64,000 nt of DNA from Veillonella sp. VA139 (GTDB lineage: Bacteria; Bacillota; Negativicutes; Veillonellales; Veillonellaceae): positions 1 to 64,000 of the forward strand of contig NZ_RQVL01000004.1 of NCBI RefSeq assembly GCF_003992005.1, written 5' to 3'. The notes beneath the pieces were generated by a model that worked only from the letters and a program-made list of their open reading frames with translations, made no database searches and had not been told where the DNA came from. The position numbers were made by a program, and so were the translations under genes. Positions within the stretch are counted from its first letter, which is position 1; each line of letters opens with the position of its first letter. Of this stretch, positions 15,987 to 25,810 are shown one piece after another.

Positions 15987-17017
15987 ATCACTTGCACCTC
16001 GCCTAATACCATCAATGTTTCAGCTCCTACTGTGATAGATTCATTTCGTCCATTTAATACTAGATTGGTGTAATCAGTAGCTCCTGCATCCAATGCTAAA
16101 CTACCAATTTTAGGGTATGAAACTTTTACAATCTGATTACCTGTAATCACTTGATGTGCTAAATCCACAAAATAGGCTTTTACCAATTCTTTAAATATAT
16201 CTATTTTGAAAGCTCCCTCGGGTCGTATCCCTATAGATACTACACTAGGCTCTACGGTTTTTACCGTCACTACAGCCCCCATAGGTCGTACTCTTTCAAT
16301 ATAAGCCTGTACATTATTAATAATATCTGTAGACGCCTCTTTATATTCTGTATTTACGATAATCACTTTTACAGTGCCAGCACCATTCCATGTAGGGATA
16401 ATCTTAGCACCACCTACACCCGCTATTGACATTGCCCATTCATAATAATGGTTACTATTACCCGATGTGCCTGGATTGCGTACATGATTGAGGTATCTAG
16501 TTCTTAACTCTTCATCTGTCTCAGTTTCAAACCCATCCTGCATAGGCTCTGCATTCGATACACTCAATATGCCAGGTATCGACATAGGTATTACCGAAAT
16601 AGCCTGTGCCATCACATTACCACCTATACCAGCTATTACAGCTTGCACCTTTACGGTAGATGTACCTTGCACTATTACACTCTCTATTGTTTCAAATAAT
16701 ACCCCTGATTGGGTCGCAAATTGACTGCCTTTAGGTAATTCACCATTACCTTTTACCGTTACAAATCCTATCGCTTTTGTGGCTTCTTTTCGGATTACTC
16801 CACTATCTGCGGCCTTTCTTGTTAGAAAATCACCATATGCCGTATCACCAAATGCTACCTTATATAGTTCTCCCAATTCTACATAGGTTTTCATAAACTC
16901 TATAGCATTAGATGAAAATACATCATACTCGAATGTACCCTCAAATTTACTGAAAGGCGATTTACATTGATTTTGTAACTCTTTTAATATGTCATCTGAA
17001 TTAGGAATCCTAAACAT
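15983..17017 (-). CDS. baseplate J-like protein (XkdT)
   Basis: 344 residues with the baseplate J family core: RKAADSGVIRKEATKA, TVKGNGELPKGSQFAT, and DEELRTRYLNHVRNPGTSGN near 180-199. It forms wedges of the baseplate in contractile tails. It overlaps its neighbours by a few bases on each side in the tail operon. Confidence 0.92.
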   Translation of the reverse strand: MFRIPNSDDILKELQNQCKSPFSKFEGTFEYDVFSSNAIEFMKTYVELGELYKVAFGDTAYGDFLTRKAADSGVIRKEATKAIGFVTVKGNGELPKGSQFATQSGVLFETIESVIVQGTSTVKVQAVIAGIGGNVMAQAISVIPMSIPGILSVSNAEPMQDGFETETDEELRTRYLNHVRNPGTSGNSNHYYEWAMSIAGVGGAKIIPTWNGAGTVKVIIVNTEYKEASTDIINNVQAYIERVRPMGAVVTVKTVEPSVVSIGIRPEGAFKIDIFKELVKAYFVDLAHQVITGNQIVKVSYPKIGSLALDAGATDYTNLVLNGRNESITVGAETLMVLGEVQVI

Positions 17018-17435
17018 TTATATTTAATCCTCCATATATAGTAGTTAAAGATATGAAACAATCGACCTTATCCTGTTTCTCTTCAAACTCTATGCTATCA
17101 ATTGATTTGATGTACCCATTGACCATTAAGCACTCAACAATAACCCTCTTTAATTCGCTGTATCTTTCATCTACACTCATCACCTTACCGATAAATGGTT
17201 TTAACTCAATCCCATATCTTGAGGAATACGCCAAATATTGATTGCGTTCTGTCATGAGTGCTTTGTAGATCCATACTTTTAGTGCCTCATCTCCAGTCAC
17301 CTGTATACGATTACCTAAGCTATCATGCTTGAATCTGTTGTTTTCAAAATCCCTATCGTATTCAATAAATAAAGGCAACTCTTGTTCTCTTTCGTGTATA
17401 GTCAATCCGCCTACAAAAGGGAACTCTACACTCAT
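17010..17435 (-). CDS. baseplate protein, DUF2634 (XkdS-like, gp25-type)
   Basis: 141 residues with the family feature of a short beta domain and the segment EALKVWIYKALMTERNQYLA, then YSSRYGIEL. XkdS/DUF2634 proteins are baseplate wedge parts in PBSX-type tails. It overlaps baseplate J by 8 bp and the XkdR-like gene by 4 bp. Confidence 0.85.
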   Translation of the reverse strand: MSVEFPFVGGLTIHEREQELPLFIEYDRDFENNRFKHDSLGNRIQVTGDEALKVWIYKALMTERNQYLAYSSRYGIELKPFIGKVMSVDERYSELKRVIVECLMVNGYIKSIDSIEFEEKQDKVDCFISLTTIYGGLNINV

Positions 17436-17854
17436 AATTTCACCACTTTCTGCCCAATGTAATACAACTGTTCACCTTGACCATATACAGGAAATACCGT
17501 TACCTCGTCCCCTACTCGGAGTGTATCCGTCATGATAATTGTGTCCGTATAGTCATTGTGGATAGCATGGGTATGGCTGGCAAATTCTGCATATCCTCCA
17601 CCGCCTGCACGTGGCTGTGTTTCACTAATAATATGCCCTTTTGCCTCTCTGTAATGGTTTGGTTTCCAATAATCATTGATATAAATCTGCTCATTGGTAA
17701 TGTCGATATTATCTACCCTCACAACAAGATTAGGGTATGGCGATGTCACTACACCGATACGCATCCCCATCGGCTGTTCTCCTTTAGCAATTCCGTGGAT
17801 AGTATCTACCACCTTAGCCATGGAATGTGCCGCACTCGGTATGTCTTTAGGCAT
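17432..17854 (-). CDS. baseplate protein, DUF2577 (XkdR-like)
   Basis: 140 residues. The N-terminus MPKDIPSAAHSMAKVVDTIH and the OB-like core with VTSPYPNLVVRVDN fit DUF2577, located between XkdQ and XkdS in PBSX tails. The C-terminal LRVGDEVTVFPVYGQGEQLY fits as well. It is a structural protein of the baseplate hub region. Confidence 0.83.
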   Translation of the reverse strand: MPKDIPSAAHSMAKVVDTIHGIAKGEQPMGMRIGVVTSPYPNLVVRVDNIDITNEQIYINDYWKPNHYREAKGHIISETQPRAGGGGYAEFASHTHAIHNDYTDTIIMTDTLRVGDEVTVFPVYGQGEQLYYIGQKVVKL

Positions 17855-18962
17855 AATAATCCACCTTTCTCGCCTGTTGTTTAATCGTTGAACGTCTACC
17901 TTGACCGCTACCAGTTTCTACATCTTTAGCAGTCTGCTTTTGGTTATTTTCTTCTGTTTCTAAATTTTCTTTGTTCATGATATTTTCAAACTCAATTTCT
18001 AATTTCATCGTATGTTGCCCATTTTGGAATGTATGGGTATCGCTTTTAATCCAAAACTTACCACTTAATTGAGTTATGACATCACGAATCTCAACAGAAT
18101 ACGAAGATACAGCATCATAATCCCCTAAGCAATCAATGGTACCGCTACGCTCTGGCCCTTTAAAAATTGCCTTTACCTCTTCAGCAGTATTTTTGTTCTT
18201 GCCCTCCTTGTAAACCTCTTGTATCATGGAATATCGTTTGATGTGGTCGTCATTACTTTCATAACGAATCAAGTTTCCTTTGTCATCGGTAACCATTACC
18301 TTATTGACCATATTTTCAATGCTTTCTTTGTAGGATGAATCTGTAATATTCCGATATTGGTCTATTACCAATCCCTCAATCAATGAGCCTTTTTCAATAA
18401 CATCTAACTCATCGCCCTCCATCATGGTTTGGTATTTCTTCCCCGTCTTTTTAGACGCCTCTGTATATGCCATAACAATAATCTGATACCCGGATTTATT
18501 GTTAGCTATAAATGTCATCTTTTCTTTAGTTTTTGCTAGCTTGCCAACCTTGATACCCATTTCTGCACAAACTGACTTTGTTATATCTTCAGCAGTCATA
18601 TTCGTAAACTTTTTAGTTGTTTTTGACTTACTCAAGATAAACATGTTGTCATAACAAGTAACGGAAATAGTAGATGCCGATGTTTTTCGTTCCGTACTGT
18701 AAATATTGCCTACAAATTGTAATGCACCATCTTCGGAATAGGCTTTTATGGTTTCTCCTACGCCTACTGGATATACTGGAAAATTTGGATCCCTAGGCTC
18801 TTGCGTATAAGTAAATTCTAACTTTCTAGCCGCTTGAATCCTAGAACCCGACCATGTAGCACTATTGACTAAGTGAGATATATCATTTTCAACTGGTTCT
18901 CGCTTTTCTTGCCCTGTCTTTTCATCCTTAACAACCTTTATGCCTATATGCTTAATAATCAT
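17847..18962 (-). CDS. XkdQ-like tail hub protein
   Basis: 371 residues with KLEFTYTQEPRDPNFPVYPV and VGVGETIKAYSEDGALQFVG segments, then STERKTSASTISVTCYD, typical of the XkdQ/late control D hub fold. It is expected to link the tail tube to the baseplate. Its start and the next gene's stop overlap by 1 bp (18962). Confidence 0.87.
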   Translation of the reverse strand: MIIKHIGIKVVKDEKTGQEKREPVENDISHLVNSATWSGSRIQAARKLEFTYTQEPRDPNFPVYPVGVGETIKAYSEDGALQFVGNIYSTERKTSASTISVTCYDNMFILSKSKTTKKFTNMTAEDITKSVCAEMGIKVGKLAKTKEKMTFIANNKSGYQIIVMAYTEASKKTGKKYQTMMEGDELDVIEKGSLIEGLVIDQYRNITDSSYKESIENMVNKVMVTDDKGNLIRYESNDDHIKRYSMIQEVYKEGKNKNTAEEVKAIFKGPERSGTIDCLGDYDAVSSYSVEIRDVITQLSGKFWIKSDTHTFQNGQHTMKLEIEFENIMNKENLETEENNQKQTAKDVETGSGQGRRSTIKQQARKVDYYA

Positions 18963-19672
18963 TATTTCACCTTTAACTTTCTAAGCTGACTAAGATTATT
19001 AATTGCTAAGTGCTTCAAATCATTAGATTGGATAATACGTTCATAATGCTTGTAATTCCCATAGGCTTTTTTGGCAGCATCTAGTACGTCCGACCCTCTA
19101 TTGAATAAGGTTGCCGTTGTTGGCTTAGTTTTCATCGTAGGTCTATCTTTCAAACCTGTAGTAGAATCCACCACCTTTGTTTCATCACTTACGGTAGATG
19201 TATTCAAATCTTTGTACTCTTTAAAACTAAGGGTAAAATACAAATCCCCGGTATTTTCTTGTTTCTTCCATGGAAACGACATAATCGCCATCATTAAATT
19301 AATGGGACCATCGGAAATAATCACACGGACTGGCTTTTTAGATACTGCCCACTTTTCAATAAGTGCTACTATCTCCGATGGCTTTCTTTTATCTCCAACA
19401 ATGAAAGGGTAATCTTTCGCTGGAAAGAATCCATCAAATGAAAGCGTTTTCAGCTTAGGATTGCCGAACAATAACACCTCACCTATTTGTGTAATATCTA
19501 CAGATTTATGTTCTTGTTCAAAACCTACATCATACTTGGTTGGTGTCACTGGTAAAACTAGCCGTTCATTTCCTTGCGATAAGATAATAGTAGGGTACTG
19601 ATTACCACTTTTACCCATAATAACGGATAGATAGGACAATGCCCTACCTATCCCCGCTACTAATTTTGACAT
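18962..19672 (-). CDS. XkdP-like tail protein
   Basis: 236 residues. The middle contains LPVTPTKYDVGFEQEHKSVD and GEVLLFGNPKLKTLSFDGFF, typical of XkdP (DUF5072/LysM-containing) proteins that precede XkdQ. I do not see a clear C-terminal LysM motif, so it may be a shorter form. It lies directly after the tape-measure gene. Confidence 0.8.
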   Translation of the reverse strand: MSKLVAGIGRALSYLSVIMGKSGNQYPTIILSQGNERLVLPVTPTKYDVGFEQEHKSVDITQIGEVLLFGNPKLKTLSFDGFFPAKDYPFIVGDKRKPSEIVALIEKWAVSKKPVRVIISDGPINLMMAIMSFPWKKQENTGDLYFTLSFKEYKDLNTSTVSDETKVVDSTTGLKDRPTMKTKPTTATLFNRGSDVLDAAKKAYGNYKHYERIIQSNDLKHLAINNLSQLRKLKVK

Positions 19673-22467
19673 TATACACCTCCGTAGTTGGTTTCAGCGG
19701 ACGCAATCATAGAAAATAAAGAATGTGCAATTCTATCAATGTCAGCCTCTTCACGTACTACAAACGTATTGCCACTAATAGAATAGTTATTACCTCCACT
19801 ATTAGAACCGCTAAATTGCTCTGCTAGCATTTTTTCAGTAGTTGCATGAGGGTATATTCTCGATCCACTAGGTAAATCTACAATCTCCCCACCACGTTCA
19901 TTGATTTCAGTCCAACCACCGCCAAAGTAATTACTACCTGTTGCATGGCCGCCAATACTTAACCCAGTAATGGAAGCCCCTTTCGACATAGCCGAACCAA
20001 TGCCACTAGTAATAGATGATATGGCTTGTTGACCAAATTGTTGTAACGGTTCCCATACGTTTTGATTAAACCAATCAACAATGCCACTCCATGCCCCTTT
20101 TACAGCACTACATGCACCATCAAAAGCACTTGTAATTGTATCCGTAGTAGATTGTGCTAAGCTAGCAATCGGCATCCACACCGTAGATCTAAACCAATCA
20201 GCTAATGGGGAACATATAGAAACGATACCATCATAAGCCATTGCGACTACACCCACTATCGTATTGATGATAGGGGTACATGCACTAACAACAGTATTCC
20301 ATGTATCACTAAACCATTGCTTAATGCCATCAAGATTAGAAGTTATCCCATCATATATGCTTTTGCCTAGTTCTTCGCCAAAGATAGCACCACCTACACC
20401 GCCAACTAATCCACCTAATGCACCGCCTACAGCTGTACCAATACCAGGTATAACAGAACCCAAGGCCGCACCGCCCATAGCTCCTAATTTAGCACCAGCC
20501 AAACCGCCTGCCAAACTACCTGCCATGCCACTCGTTGCTTTTGCTTTGTTATCTGATGTAGCTATGTCATAAGCACCCATAGCTAATGACAATGGAATGG
20601 CCGCCTTACCGCCAATTTTCACCAAACCACGGCCAAGCATACCAGCACCCTTGCCAATTCCTCGCCATGCCTTGCCTAATCGACTACCCCATTTAGATGG
20701 TCCCTTAGGTGCTCCCTTAGGTGCTCCCGTAGGAGCTCCTTTTCCATTCCCTTGAGGTAATCCCATAGGGCTTTGACCGGGTAATAATTTGGCGGCATTC
20801 AATGTGACTTGTAATGCGTTTATAGTCATAGAGCCTACTGTATCATCACCGCCACTAGAGCCACCCTTGCCTTTTCCTTTTTTGAAAAGATTGAATATAC
20901 CTTTCCCCAATTTAAAAGCACCAATACCACCCATGGCAAGCACAACACTAGATAGAATAGATGGCAAGCCTTCCATCTTCAACGTTTGTCCTACTAATTC
21001 TTTTACAGCTGATGTAATACCATCAAGAACAGATGTAATGGTAATCCCATTGGTTTCTATATTCTCAGTAAAACCTGCAAACCAATTATCGACCCCTTGC
21101 ACAATGTCACGGAATCCACCAATTTTGCCATCCATGATTTTGGTAGTAAATGAATCCCAATCACCTGATAATTGTTCAAGGTCGCCTTTTAAATTATTCA
21201 TCCGTTCTTCTGCCATTTTTCTAGCTGCACCATTGGAATTATTAATAGCATTGGCTAATTTATCGAAATCTGCATCCGAAGAATTGACCATCGCCAATAA
21301 TCCCGACATAGCCTCTTGCCCTGCTAACATGGCCGCTACCGATGCCCTACTTTCAGGGGTTAATTTGCTCATACCTTGGCGAATATCCTTGATGATTTGC
21401 CCAAATGGTTTCATTTTTCCATTGGCATCTAAAATGTTTAAGCCCAACATATTCATTGCTTTACTTGAATCTGCTGTAGGTTTAACTAATCTAGTCATAG
21501 TAGAACGCAATGCCGTACCTGCTTCACTTCCCTTAATGCCTTGATTAGCCATAAGCCCTACACCAGTTGCCACATCTTGAATGGAAAATCCCAATGCTCC
21601 AGCAACAGGCGCCGCATATTTAAAAGTTTGACCCATTAAGGATACGGTAGTATTTGAATTTGTTGCAGCTGCTGCTAATACATCAGCGAACATAGCAGAA
21701 TCTTTTGCTTGCAATCCAAAAGCTGAAAGGCTATCCGTCACAATATCCGATGTCATAGCCAAATCTTCACCAGAGGCGGCCGCTAAGTCCATGATACCTG
21801 CAATACCATTGATCATGTCTCCAGTTTTCCAACCAGCCATGCCCATATATTTAAAGGCTTGAGCAGATTCCAACGCACTAAATTTAGTATCTGCCCCCAT
21901 TTGAATGGCTTTCTCTTTCAACTGAATAAATTGATCTCCAGTAGCTCCCGAGATGGCTCTTACTGCTGACATCTCTTCTTCAAAGTCTGCATACTTCTTG
22001 ATAGCATCAAAGATACCAAAACCAATACCTGCCATGCCCGTCATTTGTGCAGTAGCTCCAAACATGGCACCGCTAACTGCATTGATTCCCTTATTCACTG
22101 ACCCCGATAAGTTTTGTTTTACATTTATCGTAGCCGTGTATACCTTACCTTTGAATGTATTCAATTCTTCTTTGATTTTACGAACTGTAGGGGTTGCCAC
22201 ATCTTTGGCTTTAATCATGACGGTTGTGTTCATTGCAGTACGTTTGAGTTTACCAATCGCACTGCTCGCCTCTTTTGCTTTGCCAGTGATTCCCTGTAAT
22301 ACTACGGAAGCCGTTCCCATACTCTTTTCCATTGATGAAATGGACGGTCCCAACCCCTTAGCAGATTTAGCAAGTCCCTCTGTTGATTCTTTTGCTTTCT
22401 TGACGCCGTTTATAAATCCCTTGTCATTAAGAGATATTACAACGCCTAATGTTTCTTTATCAGCCAC
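19672..22467 (-). CDS. tail tape measure protein (TP901 family)
   Basis: 931 residues. The TP901-type core (about 165-350) has FEEEMSAVRAISGATGDQF, then LKEKAIQMGADTKFSALESA and GMAGWKTGDMINGIAGIMDL. Hydrophobic Gly/Ala-rich segments (about 620-710) and a C-terminal SGGNNYSISGNTFVVREEAD region follow. It sets tail length and leads DNA ejection. The start codon is GTG at 22467 with GGGGGT upstream; it overlaps the frameshifted tail chaperone stop. Confidence 0.95.
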   Translation of the reverse strand: MADKETLGVVISLNDKGFINGVKKAKESTEGLAKSAKGLGPSISSMEKSMGTASVVLQGITGKAKEASSAIGKLKRTAMNTTVMIKAKDVATPTVRKIKEELNTFKGKVYTATINVKQNLSGSVNKGINAVSGAMFGATAQMTGMAGIGFGIFDAIKKYADFEEEMSAVRAISGATGDQFIQLKEKAIQMGADTKFSALESAQAFKYMGMAGWKTGDMINGIAGIMDLAAASGEDLAMTSDIVTDSLSAFGLQAKDSAMFADVLAAAATNSNTTVSLMGQTFKYAAPVAGALGFSIQDVATGVGLMANQGIKGSEAGTALRSTMTRLVKPTADSSKAMNMLGLNILDANGKMKPFGQIIKDIRQGMSKLTPESRASVAAMLAGQEAMSGLLAMVNSSDADFDKLANAINNSNGAARKMAEERMNNLKGDLEQLSGDWDSFTTKIMDGKIGGFRDIVQGVDNWFAGFTENIETNGITITSVLDGITSAVKELVGQTLKMEGLPSILSSVVLAMGGIGAFKLGKGIFNLFKKGKGKGGSSGGDDTVGSMTINALQVTLNAAKLLPGQSPMGLPQGNGKGAPTGAPKGAPKGPSKWGSRLGKAWRGIGKGAGMLGRGLVKIGGKAAIPLSLAMGAYDIATSDNKAKATSGMAGSLAGGLAGAKLGAMGGAALGSVIPGIGTAVGGALGGLVGGVGGAIFGEELGKSIYDGITSNLDGIKQWFSDTWNTVVSACTPIINTIVGVVAMAYDGIVSICSPLADWFRSTVWMPIASLAQSTTDTITSAFDGACSAVKGAWSGIVDWFNQNVWEPLQQFGQQAISSITSGIGSAMSKGASITGLSIGGHATGSNYFGGGWTEINERGGEIVDLPSGSRIYPHATTEKMLAEQFSGSNSGGNNYSISGNTFVVREEADIDRIAHSLFSMIASAETNYGGV

Positions 22468-23001
22468 TGAATACCCCCTTTATTGCAAGTTTAGCGACCT
22501 CTAACCGTTCCTTACGCTCTTTCTCCATCGCTACATGGCACATAACTTTTTCAGCCATGGATAGATTGAAAAAATATTCAAACGTATGACCTTTTAGCAC
22601 TAGATAGGCAGCCGTAGCCGCCTCCCAGTCCTCTTCTATTACTTTTTTAATTCATCCAAAATAGCATGGTCTAACTTCTTGCCCATACCTACAGATTTAA
22701 CCAATACTTCGGAGATAGCTTTCACTTCACCAAACTCAAATAATTTGCCAACAATATCAATAGGGTCGTGGCATTCATAAGCCTCTTGTAAATCTTTATC
22801 TTTCAAATTAGGCTCTTCAATGCAGTTGTATACTAAATACTCATCGTTATGCTCTTCTAACCCCATAGCCTCTGCCATTAAATACGCAGATGGTTTCTTG
22901 GCTACTATCTCACCAATAGATGTATTGATAGTCATTTTTTGAGCCTTACGCTCTTTAATCTCTTCACGTTTTGCGATTAAATCATTAATAGATACTGCCA
23001 T
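22460..23001 (-). CDS. frameshifted long tail assembly chaperone (XkdN-XkdO/gpGT-like)
   Basis: Reading from 23001, the ribosome can slip -1 at A AAA AAG (22648-22642), just before the stop of the short form. The shifted frame is open for about 60 more codons: KVIEEDWEAATAAYLVLKGH and onward, ending at TGA 22462-22460. This matches the lambda G/GT arrangement that guides tape-measure folding. The extension has protein-like composition and no start codon with RBS of its own. Confidence 0.75.
22639..23001 (-). CDS. tail assembly chaperone, short form (XkdN-like)
   Basis: 120 residues beginning MAVSINDLIAKREEIKERK, ending DELKK followed by TAA. Small acidic proteins of this family sit between tail tube and tape measure and bind the tape measure during assembly. 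The gene ends inside the slippery site that also gives the long form (22460-23001). Confidence 0.85.
   Translation of the reverse strand: MAVSINDLIAKREEIKERKAQKMTINTSIGEIVAKKPSAYLMAEAMGLEEHNDEYLVYNCIEEPNLKDKDLQEAYECHDPIDIVGKLFEFGEVKAISEVLVKSVGMGKKLDHAILDELKK
22642..22648 (-). other. -1 ribosomal frameshift slippery heptamer
   Basis: A AAA AAG (X XXY YYZ form) directly before the TAA of the short chaperone. Confidence 0.8.
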
Positions 23002-23019
23002 GTTTCTACTTCCTTTCTA

Positions 23020-23475
23020 CTAATCAATAGATTCAATATATTGTAAATCTTCTGGAGTAAATCCGAACGGAATATCTGTTTCTATTACCTTACCTTTTTC
23101 AAAATGTAATGGCGTTACTTTTGTAAACCATACATTATCAATGGTGATACGTTCTTTTTGTCCGTCTGGTGCATCGGGATCATCCAACAACCCAGTAATC
23201 ACAGAACGTGGGTCATGACCTGCACACCATGCTTCATGCAATTTACGGAAGTTGCGATTGATGACATTTTTGACTTTCATCGTACCCTCGCCTTTTAATG
23301 CCGTTGTTTTGGAATCAACAGAATTACCGATAATCACATCTTCACGTTGTGCCTCTACAGTACATTCGAAAGATTCAATTTCAAATACTAACTCGCCATC
23401 AAGCCACACTTTGCCGTGAGATCCATTCCAACGGCGTCGACCTCTGTATTTTACATCTTCGCTTGCTCTTGCCAT
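23020..23475 (-). CDS. tail tube protein (XkdM-like)
   Basis: 151 residues with WNGSHGKVWLDGELVFEIES and FECTVEAQREDVIIGNSVDS segments and the ending EKGKVIETDIPFGFTPEDLQ, which fit the XkdM/DUF2001 core tail protein. It polymerises into the inner tube. It lies between the sheath gene and the tail chaperone, as in PBSX. Confidence 0.9.
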   Translation of the reverse strand: MARASEDVKYRGRRRWNGSHGKVWLDGELVFEIESFECTVEAQREDVIIGNSVDSKTTALKGEGTMKVKNVINRNFRKLHEAWCAGHDPRSVITGLLDDPDAPDGQKERITIDNVWFTKVTPLHFEKGKVIETDIPFGFTPEDLQYIESID

Positions 23476-23491
23476 ATGTTGTTACCTCCTA

Positions 23492-24622
23492 TTACATCGT
23501 AAAGCTAATTTTTAAATCTTCCATAGCATCCACGAATTTAACCTTACCAGCTAATCCAATTTCAGATCCAGTATTATATTCACGGATTTGCATTGGTGTC
23601 ATTGTAGATACATCCTCACCTTTAATGATGGCATAGTCTTTTTGGAACTGCTCATCAATATCTACAGTGTTACCTGCTCGATTATCTAATACATTTCCTT
23701 GTAATTGACCGAAATATACCATAATTGCAGAAATAAATAGCATTTTATGGTTGTAATCATTGATGTATTTACCAACATAGTATTTTTTGAACGTGTCACG
23801 AATATCATCCGTTACCATGTCCACACCTTCAATAATTTTGATTTTACGGAACTCTTGCCCCTTATCAGTGGTGAATGTTTGTAAAGAGTTGCAAGCTCTA
23901 GCAATTTTTACGCCTTCTCCATCTTCTTCATCAAATAAATGTAACTCCCCATGGTCGATACGGTCTGTCAAATCTTCAAATACTTTGACGGATTCAACCT
24001 CTGTTAATTTGAAATACGTAGCAGAACGATCCAAAGCAAGACCTGCCAAGATGCCTGCAATACGTGCTGTATATTCAATAGCCGTGTACGTTTTATACGT
24101 AGGATTACCACTAGTATCCTTGCCTTTGACTACTTTAATTTCATCAGCACAAAAATTAATAATACCCTCATGGTCAGAAGCCACATTTGCCACTACAGCT
24201 TTTACTGTTTTACGTGCATTATTTCGTTCTGCTTTCACATACGATGCTAAATCTTGTTGCTCTTGTTCCGTGCCTGTAGGTGCTGCGATATAGTTGTATC
24301 GAATATGTTTCAATTCTTTTAACAACGTAGCTTGCGTATTTTTTGCCCCCTGTACTGTCACCTTAGGTAATGTATACACCAATACACGAAGTGGCGTACC
24401 ATCTAAACATTTTTTGAGTAAATCAACGCTTGCATCGTCAAATGTTTTATCTGGAATTTCTGAAATATCCGAGATGCGATATTTTTTACTTACATCCGTA
24501 GTTTCACATTTTAAAATCAATACCACCACGCCACGTGCTGACCGTTTGATGGCTGTCACGCCTTTTGTTTTAAAGTCAATCAAGACCTGCGGTAAACCGA
24601 ATTTTTCTGTTTCATTCGCCAT
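23492..24622 (-). CDS. tail sheath protein (XkdK-like)
   Basis: 376 residues with FGLPQVLIDFKTKGVTAIKR and SARGVVVLILKCE at the N-terminus and a C-terminal domain with MLFISAIMVYFGQLQGNVLD, typical of XkdK-type contractile sheath proteins. Its presence shows that the phage is a myovirus or has a PBSX-like contractile tail. It overlaps the upstream gene by 11 bp. Confidence 0.92.
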   Translation of the reverse strand: MANETEKFGLPQVLIDFKTKGVTAIKRSARGVVVLILKCETTDVSKKYRISDISEIPDKTFDDASVDLLKKCLDGTPLRVLVYTLPKVTVQGAKNTQATLLKELKHIRYNYIAAPTGTEQEQQDLASYVKAERNNARKTVKAVVANVASDHEGIINFCADEIKVVKGKDTSGNPTYKTYTAIEYTARIAGILAGLALDRSATYFKLTEVESVKVFEDLTDRIDHGELHLFDEEDGEGVKIARACNSLQTFTTDKGQEFRKIKIIEGVDMVTDDIRDTFKKYYVGKYINDYNHKMLFISAIMVYFGQLQGNVLDNRAGNTVDIDEQFQKDYAIIKGEDVSTMTPMQIREYNTGSEIGLAGKVKFVDAMEDLKISFTM

Positions 24623-25088
24623 GTTCGTTCTCCTTTAAATTAATCCCATTTAAACGTAATGATAACGTTTGAGCTACCTCACCTCGTACAAATCCGATTT
24701 CTTCATCGGTAAAGGCATCAGTAAACTCTAAATTAAAGATAAAATGTAGCACTTCATCCATAAACGTATGCTCAAAGTCATTGATAGTAATATATCTATC
24801 ATCAACTGCGAAGCCCGGTCTAATTAAGCACTCCAAACCATCTGACATATCATATAATTCGGCTCGCTTAATTCTCCCTTGTTTGTCCTCCATAGTTCTA
24901 AATGCGATATCGATTTGTACAGTTCTATCAAAATACGTACAATCCCCTACGCCACTATGCACAAACATTTCTACATAAAAATAAGGCACATTCGACTTTT
25001 CTACGTTATCGAAATATACCTTATACGTTGGATATTTACGTTTTAAAAGCTCTAATAATGCTTTCTGTATATGCCTTAGTCTAATCAT
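24612..25088 (-). CDS. phage tail completion-type protein (DUF6838/YqbJ-like)
   Basis: 158 residues starting MIRLRHIQKALLELLKRKYP with a segment VPYFYVEMF, similar to small proteins between HK97 gp10-type and sheath genes in PBSX-like phages. The role is probably tail terminator or completion. The family name is tentative. Confidence 0.65.
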   Translation of the reverse strand: MIRLRHIQKALLELLKRKYPTYKVYFDNVEKSNVPYFYVEMFVHSGVGDCTYFDRTVQIDIAFRTMEDKQGRIKRAELYDMSDGLECLIRPGFAVDDRYITINDFEHTFMDEVLHFIFNLEFTDAFTDEEIGFVRGEVAQTLSLRLNGINLKENEHGE

Positions 25089-25458
25089 TTAGTAGGTTCC
25101 TCATAATCATTCTGGTGTTGTGAAGAAATTTACTTTTAAACCCTACCATGGACCGATGTAGCATTTTGCGACCTCTCACGAAACCGCCCTTCGGTGTCCG
25201 ATGACCATACTCTACATGGTTCGCATATTCCGTATTATTGTACACTTCTACAGCCCCTGCATTAATCGGTGTACGTTTCCATGCATTCCTAAGTGTACCA
25301 GTATCTACTGGTGTTTTCATCTTTACATCATTAATGAGCAATTCTGCCTGCTGTGCTAATAGTGTATCTCTATGTTCAGAATGTTCTGCTAATATTCTAC
25401 TCCATTTCGCATTGAGTTTATCAAATCCGTTTATACTAGCTCCCATATTATGCCTCAC
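25081..25458 (-). CDS. HK97 gp10-like head-tail protein
   Basis: 125 residues. VKMKTPVDTGTLRNAWKR and YANHVEYGHRTPKGGFVRG are the typical HK97 gp10 motif that packs on the neck. It overlaps both neighbours by a few bases. Confidence 0.88.
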   Translation of the reverse strand: MRHNMGASINGFDKLNAKWSRILAEHSEHRDTLLAQQAELLINDVKMKTPVDTGTLRNAWKRTPINAGAVEVYNNTEYANHVEYGHRTPKGGFVRGRKMLHRSMVGFKSKFLHNTRMIMRNLLND

Positions 25459-25810
25459 TTATCCTAAACAAAGAAATCTCTTGATGTGACATATACTTGA
25501 ATGGTGTATCTGACCTCATCACAAAGGTTTGACCCTTATGTTGGATAGTAATAATGTCATTTTCTTTTACATCATACTCAACAGGCAAGGATAGCCGTAA
25601 ATGGTCTTGGATCATAAACGCCCTATCTGTAGATTGTCCATTCATGCTACTTTGTCCTGTTTGTCCTAGTTTACAAGGCACATCCGTATAGATGTCTTTC
25701 ATCTCATATACATCTGCCCCTATATCGTCGGTTGTTTCTACTTGCCTAGCAATCGTACATCTATCCTTATACATGTACTGAGCAAGCAAGGCACTATATG
25801 TGTTAGCCAT
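25448..25810 (-). CDS. head closure/head-tail joining protein (YqbH-like)
   Basis: 120 residues, beta-rich, with KDRCTIARQVETTDDIGADV near the N-terminus and ENDIITIQHKGQTFVM later. Size and position between the gp6-like connector and gp10-like gene fit a head closure protein. Confidence 0.72.
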   Translation of the reverse strand: MANTYSALLAQYMYKDRCTIARQVETTDDIGADVYEMKDIYTDVPCKLGQTGQSSMNGQSTDRAFMIQDHLRLSLPVEYDVKENDIITIQHKGQTFVMRSDTPFKYMSHQEISLFRISEA

